Below are positions 24,465 through 34,212 of a stretch of 56,172 nt of DNA, piece by piece; the first letter of the stretch is position 1, and each line of letters starts with the position of its first letter. A model generated the notes under the pieces. That model made no database searches. It was not told the DNA's origin and saw only the letters and a list, made by a program, of their open reading frames with translations. The translations under genes were made by a program, and so were the position numbers. The stretch is from Nemertoderma westbladi (lineage: Eukaryota; Xenacoelomorpha; Nemertodermatida; Nemertodermatidae), in assembly GCA_032718475.1 (NCBI GenBank), contig JAUCBJ010001310.1:1-56172 (forward strand), in the 5' to 3' direction.

Positions 24465-24583
24465 TTAAATTCGACAGAGTTATTGGCATGTGAAAATCTT
24501 AACGAAGTACGGAGATGTAAAGCAGGAAATAATATAGAAGAAATAAAAGATTCTCCCATTTAAATATAAATGAAAAGTCATCG

Positions 24584-24590
24584 AAAAAAA
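24584..24590 (-). terminator. Pol III terminator of tRNA-Gly
   Basis: Seven T on the coding strand, 13 bases after the tRNA 3' end. Confidence 0.8.
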
Positions 24591-24603
24591 TATCGATACA
24601 TAC

Positions 24604-24675
24604 TGCGTCGCCCGGGATTCGAACCCGGGTCTATTGCTTGGGAAGCAACAATGCTAACCACTACACCAGCGACGC
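24604..24675 (-). tRNA. tRNA-Gly, anticodon CCC
   Basis: Reads GCGTCGCTGGTGTAGTGG at the 5' end, folding into a 7-bp acceptor stem (GCGTCGC with GCGACGC), a D-arm with a good A box, a 5-bp anticodon stem (GTTGC/GCAAT) around the loop TTCCCAA, and a T-arm CCGGG-TTCGAAT-CCCGG with a consensus B box; discriminator A. The anticodon CCC decodes GGG as glycine. The 5' half and loop resemble animal tRNA-Gly(CCC). No intron. CCA is not encoded, as expected for eukaryotes. Confidence 0.95.
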
Positions 24676-25130
24676 CTGAAGTAAAGTAATCTTATAATTA
24701 TAAGTTAGGTATATTATCGACTGAAAAAAACGACATTATTTGTAATTTGGGGATAAGTTAATAAGACGGACCAAGATTGACGACACCTACAAACAGAAAA
24801 ATAAATAATATACTACGTGCTTTTAGCCTTCTTCAGGTGTATATATTAGGGATTATTGTTAATATAGTAAGTTACAGATTTCAGATCCAATATTTTCTGC
24901 AACATACTTTATATTATTTATTTTTCTGGTTGTGGGTGTCGACCTTCGTCCGTCTTATTACTTATATTACTTAATACTCGACAGGTGAGCTTCGGAACTT
25001 GAAATCCGATCCTATTAACCCTATCTGGCCCGGGCTATCTTACAACGTAATTGAGGGAGGGGGAGTGGGTCTTTTTATAAATTTTTTAAATCTTGGCTCA
25101 AAAATTAAAATTTTGATGGTATAAGGGTTT

Positions 25131-26035
25131 TCGAGGTCGTTGATCTCGATGACACTAGTTATAATATTTCCAGTAATGCAAACCCAATTTTGGTGCCATT
25201 CTGGTGCCCTAGAACGAAAAGTACAAGTAGCACAAAATTACCAACTGTTAAATTTTGCCATTGTTGGTAATTCTGAAGCTATACTAATTTTCAAGGTCGC
25301 TAATCACGATAAAATTCGTTAAAAATTATATGTGGTAAAGCAACTATCATTTTTGGCGCTTGTCTGGTGGGACGAAAAATGCAAGTAGCCTAAAATTTCA
25401 AACGGCAAAAATCGAATTTGGTTGGATGATACGATATTTTTTAGTGTCATATTCGTGATCAGCGCCCCAGAAAACCCATAATGTCTAACAATCAGGTTAA
25501 TTTGGTGATGATTTTTGATTATCAAATTTGTGCTACTTGTATTTTTCGTGCCGCACATTGACACATATCCAAAAATCTCCTAATCAACAATGTACGATAT
25601 ATATCAGTGTCATATTCGTGATCAGCATCCTAAAAAACCTATGGTGATAAAATTGAGTTGATTTTTTTGTGATTTTTAATTATCATATTTTTGCACTACA
25701 GGTACTTGTTTTATTCGTGCCCTAGGGGGCACATTCAAAATTATCAAAAAATTTCTCGAATGTTATATTTGAGTTCTATAATCGTTATAAGCATCCAAAA
25801 AACCGCTATATACGGCAAATAAATTTATTTTAGTGAGCCATAAAATTTTTTGAATATTTTAGCACGAAAAAGATGGGTGCCAGAAATGGACCATATAGCA
25901 CGAAAACTAACATAGAGCCATATAAATGGCGTTTTCGCTGTTGGAAAGCCCATTAAATTGTAGGAATAGTCACGAAATTTCGGTTTTCCCAACAAACCTG
26001 ACTGAAAGATACAGATGATTTACAAAAAAATTTCT
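25131..26035 (+). repeat. Diverged tandem array, unit about 155-166 bp
   Basis: Five related units are seen, anchored on variants of TCGTGATCAGC near 25138, 25299, 25454, 25617 and 25783. Each is followed by a block with a TCGTGCC or similar word and a run such as AAATT(A/T)CCAAC. The last unit and its downstream 250 bases match 905-1265. Units are much diverged, so this is an old satellite-like array rather than a recent expansion. Confidence 0.6.
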
Positions 26036-26112
26036 ACGTATAGACGTACAATAATAAATTCAGTACAGAATTTACATTGTACAGCTGTACATTTTGTAGA
26101 GTTCAGTACAAT

Positions 26113-26475
26113 AATAAGTAGCAATGGTGCCAATGTGTCACCTTGCAGTACGCCAGCCAGGATTGGGAAAAACTAAGTTACACCATCTGGTGAGAGTACC
26201 TGCGCTTCTGTGTCACAATATAACAATCCAATGCAGGGCGCATCTCTGCCTTGCATCCTTTAGTGGTAGCTAAATGAATACTGGAGTTTCCTCTGGGGAG
26301 TAAAGTTCTGGGGGGACCGCACTGGAAATCAGTCGTCAGACTTTGTGTGTAATCCCTGGCCTAGCGGCCGAATAAAATTTACTTTTTTTTAATGCAATGC
26401 CGGCGACAATTACTTCAGGTATTCCATAAGCTCTTAGGATTTACAGTATTTAACCTCTATGGATGGAGTCGAATG
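26113..26475 (-). mobile_element. RTE-like LINE fragment, interrupted
   Basis: Plus-strand bases 26113-26234 and 26396-26475 are nearly identical to 18960-19156, the RT region of the full LINE, in the same order and orientation. The split at CAATGC is filled by a 161-bp insert. Both ends of the fragment are truncated. Confidence 0.9.
26235..26395. mobile_element. SINE-sized insertion inside the LINE fragment
   Basis: 161 bp bounded by the 5-bp duplication AATGC (26230-26234 and 26396-26400). It ends in a T-run (26383-26390) and then AATGC, and carries TAGTGGTAGC near its start and CCTGGCCTAGCGGCCG near its end. Size, duplication and homopolymer tail fit a SINE, but I cannot confirm RNA polymerase III boxes. 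Confidence 0.6.
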
Positions 26476-26560
26476 TCGAATATAACAACTCCACTTTCAT
26501 AACTAATATATATCTTCTAATAATTATTTCGCTCAGCAGACTATATGAAACTACTTGCTG

Positions 26561-26773
<213 letters not shown>

Positions 26774-27210
26774 TAGAAATTCTACACAGACAGACTTCTA
26801 AAGATCATCTGTCTGCGTCTGCCGCTATGAGTCGAATTGACAGATACGTAAAAGTTGCTGTAATTATAGAACCATTATTCATATGAAATTTGGTAATACT
26901 AATAAGATGCGAGCATTACTTAATTAGAAATTATACACACAGTCACAGATACAGTCCCAATCCCAATAAACATTAACTTGGTCCTTTTGGCGGCCAAAAT
27001 GACCAAAATCGCCAAAAAAATGTAGTGTATTCCTATGGGCTACTTGGTCGTTTTGGCGAAGCGATTTAACTCGACTCAGTTAAGTCCAGACATTCAGTCT
27101 CCTTGGCCATCCATTTGGTTGCTCTGACTAAATGTCGGCTCGCTTTCATTTTTATTATTGACAGTTTGTTAACTTACCCGGAGCTGAGTCGGGCCTTGCA
27201 CTTGCAGTTG

Positions 27211-27412
27211 TATTATATTTAACCTATGTCAGACGTTTCAAAACAACGTTAAATATTGACGTTAAAATTCAACGTCAATTTAACGTTTGGGTTTAGTGAT
27301 TTATGTACATGATTATATTTAACCAATGTCAGACGTTTCAAAATAACGTTAAAAATCTACGTTAAAATTGAACGTCAGGTTAACGTTTGTGTTTAGTTGC
27401 TTATAGACATGT
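27211..27412. repeat. Two-copy 101-bp tandem repeat rich in AACGTT/ACGTTAAA
   Basis: Unit 1 (27211-27311) and unit 2 (27312-27412) share TATATTTAACC, ATGTCAGACGTTTCAAAA and repeated AACGTTAAA/TTAACGTT words. Confidence 0.8.
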
Positions 27413-27757
27413 AGTTTTTGAACGATTATAAGACGTCAGAAAACGTATGTTTTAAGTTATTTTCATAACTTTATTTTTCTAACCTAAAACAGACTAAAGT
27501 CTAACGTTAGATTAGCGTATTTAACGTAAAATGTTTGCAGGGAGTAGAGACCACCCACTGAGGCATTGATACAGCACAGGCTAATACGTAATAAGGGAGT
27601 TAGTTGGATGCGGCTTTGTTTAAAGGAGAAGTATGTATAATAATCGGATTTTGTGTGTTATTATTAGATAATCACTTCTCACCTTTTCCTTTGTGTAACT
27701 TCAGTTTAGAGTCATTATGAAATGACAACGTTCTATGAAGGCGTCCTAATTATAGTT

Positions 27758-30700
27758 CTATATTATATTATATTATATTTTAGATGGGACCTTTGGTGGT
27801 GATTATATATGTAAATACCTACCGGGAACAACGTCACAAGTTACTAACAGCACGCGGGGAGGCGTATGTATACTTATTAAGCGTGGTATATTCAGTTCCG
27901 TTGTACCGGTTGAATCTGGAAATGACGTCATAGGTGTGCTTGCCACAATGGATGGATTTCATAAACAACTCCTAATTATTTCAGCGTATGCACCGGACTC
28001 CAGCAAGCCCCCCAGTGTCTACAATGACTTTCTTGGAAGACTAAGTAATGTGGTTATTTCTCATCATACGACGATACCCCTAATCTTAATGGATGGGAAT
28101 GCTGATGTTGGGCCGCTCCAAGGTAAAAGGTACAGTAGAAAAGTGGCAACTGCCAGAGGAATTTCACTGAACGACTTCCTTACTGACCACACTCTGGAGG
28201 CAGCTGATACACTTGATAACTTTGACGGCCCATGCTGCACATTCTATGGGCGAGGGCGTACATACATAGACCATATACTAACTACGGACACTGGGTTAGA
28301 CTTGATAATGAATGGTAGAATTTACGATATGGACAACGTATCAAACCAATCCGATCATGTACCTGTATCCGCCACACTGAAAGTTACCATAAGACCAACT
28401 CCGGACAGTGCGGTTAATAAACTAAACTCTTCGCACCATCGTATTCGTCGATTCAACTGGCATAAATGTAGCGAAGAGCAATTAGAAAGTTACAAGCAAG
28501 CGACCATTGCCGATCTCAACCACCTAGATGACGTAATAGAAGGTAGCCATTACAGTTGGACCAAAGTTGATTTGGAGTGGTATGGGGAATCATTACAGAG
28601 TGTATTTTACGAAGCTGCCTGTGCACACGTTCCCCAGAGTTCCATCAGAAAACGAACTCGTAATTATAGAATTAGGAGTACCCAATTGCATGAAAAGTCC
28701 AAAATCACCAGAACTCTATATGGCATCTGGTGTGAGCGTGGCAAATGTCAATCAGATCGCTACAACCATTTGTTCAAGGATTCAAAACGTGCAGTGAGGC
28801 GTCTTCGGAACTGGTTAACCAAGAACAGGCTATCTAATCATATTCACGGGATAATTCATAACCATACGGCCAAACCTCGCTCCTTATGGAATCACCTCAA
28901 GAATAAACAAACCGTAGAAACTTCAGAATCAATGCGCGTCCCACTTACTACCCATCTGCGTCAGCAATTTCAGAGAGATTCTGGTGAAACTGGAGATCTT
29001 GAAACGTTAATAGATGGTATAAATGCTAAATGTGAAGGGACTGAGCACCCGCTCATCTCAGAAAAGACGGTGGAAGACGTTATCTTACTCCTGGGCAAAG
29101 GTAAATCACCGGATAAACGTACCTTGACAGTCGAACACTTGATCTACACAGATAAGGATACAGTATGCAAACACTTAGCCAGACTTTACAATGAATCCAT
29201 TCGCCTAGGCATAGTACCAACTTTCTTTGGGGAGACAGTTGTAAAATGCCTATACAAAGGCAAAGGCAAAGATTCTATGAACCCATCATCTTACCGTCCC
29301 ATCGCATCCATTTGTTTATTTGCAAAAGTTCTGGAAGGTATCGTAGCAAAGGAATATTTCTTGGAGATTATACCTGATGGAATGCAATTCGCCTACCAAA
29401 AACGTATCGGTTCCGATGTTATACTCAGCGCTATTCTAGAACATATCGAATTTTATCGCAGTAGAGGCTCCGGGGTTTACGTCTGCCAAATGGATATAGC
29501 AGCAGCATTCGACTCTGTTAATCACTATCTTCTATTTAAAAAATTATCAGAACATATTAATCCCTATATATGTCGACTGCTGGTAGTTTATTACAAAGCA
29601 AGTATGGTGTTTATCAACATCAATGGCATGGTGGACACAAATGGATTTGCAATGCATAATGGTGTTAAACAGGGATCTATAATATCGCCCGTATTATTCA
29701 ATTTCTACACCAATGGTATTCTTACACAACTTCATGATGGTGGGCCAGACAGTAAAGGGTTTCGTATTTTTCATCTAATTATGGGTACACTTTCTTATGC
29801 GGATGACATACTGTTAATGGGAACGTCCAGCAATGAAATTGAGCAAATGGCTAGTCATATACAAACTGAACTCACGAATCTCAACCTTGCATTAGAGACA
29901 TCTAAAGTAAACTGGATTTTCAAGGAATCTCACACCAACCGGAAAAACGACAGTCCACCGCTCATGATTTCTATAAATGGATATCTTCATGCCACATCTC
30001 CATCCCTCACATTCCTTGGGGTCACTATTCGTGGGATTAAACAGGATCACAATAACATTCATGTATCTGACATAATACAATCAATAGCTGCGCTTGCAGA
30101 CACATTCCATAGGAATGGATGGACAACGAAGCACTACCCTGTACGGATTGTGGCTCTGTTATGGCGGTCTGTTGGATTGTCGTCCCTATTGTACAGACTG
30201 AAATTCCGCATTGGCGAACTATCCAAGAAAGATACTGATATGGTGGAAATTTATTATAGGAAACATCTGCGAGGAATTCTTCACGTTGGATGTTATGTAT
30301 CAAATGACACCTTAAATCACCTCTTTGGGACCGGAACACTCTCGCTAGAGGCGTATAAGTCATGTCTGGGGACAGTGCTTCGGTCTCTCAACTGTCCCAA
30401 CACGAATCTTCAGGAATCACTTCGCATCACGTTACAATCGAACCAACGTTCATATTATCAAGGATTAGGAAGCGTGTACAGTAAAGCTGTCGCTAATTAT
30501 GGTCTACCCACGATTGGGTCACTCTGTAACTACAAATACAATACAAATAACCTATTCGCCAGACTATCTGAGCCAGCCACCTCACTACGCCACCTAGAGG
30601 AAGGACAGTACATACGACAATGTTACGAACTGCCAGGGCTCACTTTTAGAGCCAAGCACAAACGCATAACAGATTTTTACAACATTTGAGTTCGATAAAC

Positions 30701-30978
30701 GGACTAATTGCGTATAATTTAGTTCATATCGTCGATATAATTTTAATTAGATCTCACAAAACCAATGTTTTTTTTTTACTTTATTGTGACTCACAGTTTG
30801 TACGCGTCCTAGAAGTATATTCTGCTATCTTGAAATCACATTATATCTCTATGTAAATAACGTGACTATTTGACCTTAACTGTAAAGGGTATTTTAATGT
30901 GTATTTTTAATGTTTATTTTTAATGTTTATCTTTCAATATGTCAATTTTATTTGATTAAATAATAATGAATGAATGAA
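27758..30978 (+). mobile_element. 5'-truncated LINE (CR1/L2/Jockey-like) with open RT frame
   Basis: A non-LTR element that starts in the middle of its endonuclease domain and ends in TGAATGAATGAA, a short-repeat 3' tail typical of CR1/L2-type elements. A 7-bp candidate target duplication TATAGTT lies at 27751-27757 and 30979-30985. Because the reading frame is open to its stop, the insertion looks fairly young, but 5' truncation makes it dead on arrival. The precise clade is not certain. Confidence 0.75.
27783..30689 (+). CDS. LINE endonuclease (partial) - reverse transcriptase ORF2
   Basis: Open reading of about 968 residues with no real start: the N-terminal endonuclease part with the first catalytic Asn and Glu is missing. 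The sequence begins just before STRGGVCILIKRG, then shows LLIISAYAPD and the terminal NQSDHVPV motif. RT motifs follow: KCLYKGKGKD, SSYRPIASI, QMDIAAAFDSV with the first catalytic Asp, NGVKQGSIISPVLF and SYADDILLMG with the YADD pair. A C-terminal region with CYVSN and a tail of about 200 residues completes it. No stop or frameshift interrupts it. Not a host gene; expression would require a fortuitous upstream promoter. Confidence 0.85.
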   Translation, partial: DGTFGGDYICKYLPGTTSQVTNSTRGGVCILIKRGIFSSVVPVESGNDVIGVLATMDGFHKQLLIISAYAPDSSKPPSVYNDFLGRLSNVVISHHTTIPLILMDGNADVGPLQGKRYSRKVATARGISLNDFLTDHTLEAADTLDNFDGPCCTFYGRGRTYIDHILTTDTGLDLIMNGRIYDMDNVSNQSDHVPVSATLKVTIRPTPDSAVNKLNSSHHRIRRFNWHKCSEEQLESYKQATIADLNHLDDVIEGSHYSWTKVDLEWYGESLQSVFYEAACAHVPQSSIRKRTRNYRIRSTQLHEKSKITRTLYGIWCERGKCQSDRYNHLFKDSKRAVRRLRNWLTKNRLSNHIHGIIHNHTAKPRSLWNHLKNKQTVETSESMRVPLTTHLRQQFQRDSGETGDLETLIDGINAKCEGTEHPLISEKTVEDVILLLGKGKSPDKRTLTVEHLIYTDKDTVCKHLARLYNESIRLGIVPTFFGETVVKCLYKGKGKDSMNPSSYRPIASICLFAKVLEGIVAKEYFLEIIPDGMQFAYQKRIGSDVILSAILEHIEFYRSRGSGVYVCQMDIAAAFDSVNHYLLFKKLSEHINPYICRLLVVYYKASMVFININGMVDTNGFAMHNGVKQGSIISPVLFNFYTNGILTQLHDGGPDSKGFRIFHLIMGTLSYADDILLMGTSSNEIEQMASHIQTELTNLNLALETSKVNWIFKESHTNRKNDSPPLMISINGYLHATSPSLTFLGVTIRGIKQDHNNIHVSDIIQSIAALADTFHRNGWTTKHYPVRIVALLWRSVGLSSLLYRLKFRIGELSKKDTDMVEIYYRKHLRGILHVGCYVSNDTLNHLFGTGTLSLEAYKSCLGTVLRSLNCPNTNLQESLRITLQSNQRSYYQGLGSVYSKAVANYGLPTIGSLCNYKYNTNNLFARLSEPATSLRHLEEGQYIRQCYELPGLTFRAKHKRITDFYNI

Positions 30979-31206
30979 TATAGTTAGTAGCTGGGTTTGT
31001 TACAAGGCAAGAGGCAGCAATTAAATGGCGACACTGTCTCGAACGAGTTCGGTAAACTGATGAAATTCAGATTAGGTGGCGCGGCCTATTTATTTAGTAG
31101 CTGGGTCTGAATTCGAGGGCGATAGTAACTGAAAACATTACAATATTAGGCTCTGGCTCTGTGCTAACAGAGTCGGCATATTTGGGTGATTTTATGATTA
31201 TGTAAT

Positions 31207-31506
31207 TATTATTTATCGAGACAGGGGGGGGGGGGGGGGGGGGGGACTGGACGCAAACTCGCCTTGGCGAATTAATATCCCGCCTCAATGTTAAATTATC
31301 AATTTAGGGAAAGGAGCAGGTTAAAGTTGCACGTTATTTTAACCAAAACAATAAATTAAACTTAAACATAAATGAACAGGTTACAGTTTTATTTTTGAGA
31401 GTAATCATCTGTTATTTGCGTCAAATTTACCCTGGAGAGGGACGACTTTTTATTGCGTCCAGTTAAACCCCCCCCCCCCCCCCCCCCCCCCCCTAACTGT
31501 ATTTAT
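31207..31506. mobile_element. Short hairpin element with poly-G/poly-C in its arms
   Basis: Left arm: ATAAT-like flank, G-run 31224-31245, then ACTGGACGCAA. Right arm: TTGCGTCCAGT, C-run 31468-31493, then TAACTGTATTTAT. The arms are complementary apart from small differences. The middle (31301-31350) contains AAGGAGCAGGTTA and AACCAAAACAATAAA, shared with the insert at 5254-5458. About 300 bp, no coding. Confidence 0.6.
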
Positions 31507-32042
31507 GAGAGCATTTATATTATAGCGTACTAAAACAGCTAAATAAAGTAAAGTACTTTTCTCATATTTTAAATAAATTTACGAATTAAATATATGAACT
31601 TGTTATTTTTATTACCAATCGAATAGAATAAAAGTAAATAATTAATTAATTATTACGCTCCAAGTGCTAGCACACTGCTTATAACCTAATATAACCCTAT
31701 ATTCAATTATCATATAACCTAAGTGACAGGTAAAGGTGTGTTAATTATTAGATTAGTAAAAAATATGTAGAAAATAATAAGTTAGGGCGGGCGCCTCACA
31801 CTGCACTCTTACAGGCATGTTTACTACAGTGGCGAGTCCAGCCGTTACTAAACTGGAGCCTTTCTCTCTACCTAAGTGCCAACATGCTGGGCTTTTTTAC
31901 ACTGAGCCTCTATTCACTGGCTGTGATTGACAAGCCTACGTGCCTCAATAGTCCCTTTTATGAATACCGCAGTTTTTATTTGGCCGTTTGAGTCATTTTG
32001 GTCGCCACAATGACCAAGTTAATGCTTATTGGGATTAGGACT

Positions 32043-33080
32043 TCACAGTTCCTCTGCCGCGTTGTCAGAGCTCCAGTTCATCGTGCTTAGCGCGGTTTAT
32101 AAACATTTCATTCAACATTTTTATTGGATGACGCATATGTTGGCATCATCAGCTGAGTTGATTTAGTTTAGTAAGTATGAAGTAGGGCCTACTGGCCTAA
32201 CAGGTTTGATACTTTTTGCAAGACTTTGGTAGGTACGGCGTATGGCAGTACAGCAGTACACAGTATGGCTGTATGGTGTATGCCCTGCAGCCCTGTACTG
32301 CTGTATGAGGATGTACCGCCAGAACTTTTGTGGCATCGGTAAGTACAGCAATTTATCCTACCGTCTGGCGTCTGACCGGTCTTAATAACCCCCCTGCATG
32401 CCCTGCAGTCAGACAGTTATTCCTGCATCCTGTATTCCAGTACTGCAGTACGGCTGTATGGTACCGTACCCTACCGGCTACCAGCCTACAGCTGTCTGGC
32501 TGTGCTGCACGCTGGCACGGTAGCTACCAGCTACCACCTACAGCAGTACCGGCTGACCGGCAGACCGGTCCGGTCAGCCAGTACCAGTCAGTATTCCTGT
32601 AGGCCTTATTCAGCTGTTCAGTTCTTATTCCAACTCCTGAACTCACGGCTGGACGGCCTGACGGCTGCACGGACTCTGCGTCTGAAGGGACTCCCCTCAC
32701 GCTCACACTCACAGACACAGACTCAACCCCGTTCCCGTTGCACAGTGCTGCAGTGCACAGGCTGGAAAAAGTCTCCCAGGCGCGCACAACGCCCGCACAC
32801 TGCACTCCATTGCCAACCGCGCATTCCCATATCTGCATATTATGCCATACCAGCATACAGCCATAGGCAGGATAGGCCTACCGGTATGCAATAATCGCAC
32901 CCCAAAAATCTCAACCGCGCAACCGTGCACCCAAAAAATTCAACCGCGCACCCCGAAACAAAAGTAGGATACCGGTCTGCCCGCTGCCGGTAGTTTAAAT
33001 TGCTGAATTGCAGAATTGCGCAAGTCTGCAAGTTGCGAGTCTACGACTAGTAAATGACATCAAGCAGTCAAGTAATTAAT
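32043..33080. other. Spacer, CAGTAC/CTGTATGG-rich low complexity
   Basis: No supported gene. Multiple overlapping frames on both strands arise from pyrimidine-biased low-complexity sequence. A segment near 32780-32830 (GCGCACAACGCCCGCACAC) resembles the interior of the hAT-like elements downstream. Confidence 0.4.
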
Positions 33081-34212
33081 AATCTTCGGGTCCGACGAAT
33101 TTGTACAAAAAAATATAAAATAGTACAGTAGTACAATAGGCCTATAGTACAAAAGAATACTGGAATCAGGGATGGCAAAAACCATGGTTTTTTGAAAAAA
33201 ATTTTTTGGTTTTGGTTTTATTGTTTGGTTTTTTATGGTTTTTTTCGGTTTTTTATGGTTTTTTATGGTTTTTCTGTGGTTTAATTAAATCCAATACAGC
33301 AATACATACAAATGTAGGGCCTACATACAACAGTCTGACAGTACAACCCTTGCGCTTGCCCAATACAATAGAACAAAATACTGGAATAACTGAATAAGGC
33401 CACACTGCCACATACAGTATGCTGGTTTGAAGCGTTTCTTCTGCTGTTCTGTTCTGTCCTTACTCTCATCCAACCCATCAGCCCTTGTCAGCATGCGACA
33501 AAATACTAACAACATACAACAGTACAACGTAAAAATACATACCAACGTCCAGACGTCTGCACTGCTCCACTGCACGCCAGGCTGCCAGGCTGCAAACCAC
33601 CACTGAACCGCGCACAACGCCTGCGCACAATTTTTCAGCCCCGCAATATTGGACAATATACCTACCGCGCATGCACCGAAAAAAAACGCGCACACCACAT
33701 TTTAACAATGTAAACGAGAAACATACGCCAGCGAAGCGAGCAAAACCTTTTCATTAACATTGCAAAATGAACAGATGAAAAAGAAACGCGAGCAAAACTC
33801 AAAGTGAGAGAAATTTGTCCATTCTAACAGCTGAACAGTGCAAAATGTAAGATAAAGAAACGCGAGCAAAACTCAAAGTGAGCGAAATTTTTTCCTTCTA
33901 ACAGTGCAAAATGAAAAAGAAACGCGACTACCAGTCTGCTTTATATTATTTACAGCGTTAATTGAAAAATTTTATGAAAAACCATAAAAAACCATAAAAA
34001 ACCAATTTTTTCGCCTTTTTTTAAAAGTTGGTTAAACCAAAAAACCATAAAAAACCAATGGTGAGAAAAACCATTGGTTGCCAACCCTGACTGGAATACA
34101 AAAGACAGAAAGAGTACAATAAAGTGCAAAAATAGTACAAAAGAGTGCAAAAATAGTTGTACAAAAGAGTACAAACGAGTGAGAAACGCTTGCAAAACGT
34201 CTGAACGTGTAT
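33081..34212 (+). repeat. Dispersed AGTACAAAA-rich repeat R1, split by a hAT-like element
   Basis: Bases 33081-33166 plus 34098-34212 together match the complement of 45057-45186: GACGAATTTGTACAAAA, repeated GTGCAAAAATAGTACAAA, then CGAGTGAGAAACGC and GCAAAACGT. The hAT-like element at 33167-34089 sits in the middle. Confidence 0.7.
33167..34089. mobile_element. Non-autonomous hAT-like element, copy A
   Basis: Ends CAGGGATGGCAAAAACCATGG and, in complement, CAGGGTTGGCAACCAATGG, flanked by a perfect 8-bp duplication ACTGGAAT (33159-33166 and 34090-34097). CAGGG-type ends with 8-bp duplications are the hallmark of the hAT superfamily. Subterminal repeats of TTTTTATGGTTTTT (left) and AACCATAAAAAACC (right) are plausible transposase-binding sites. 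923 bp with no transposase; it depends on a partner elsewhere. Confidence 0.9.

Larger units (their letters stand above)
26952..32042. mobile_element. Pair of 53-bp inverted repeats enclosing 5 kb
   Basis: Bases 26952-27004 (AGTCCCAATCCCAATAAACA, then TTAACTTGGTC) match the complement of 31990-32042 with about seven differences. This suggests a TIR transposon whose interior later received the LINE at 27758-30978 and the short element at 31207-31506. No transposase frame belongs to it. A clear target duplication is not visible, so it could also be two separate inverted copies of one short repeat. Confidence 0.45.
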
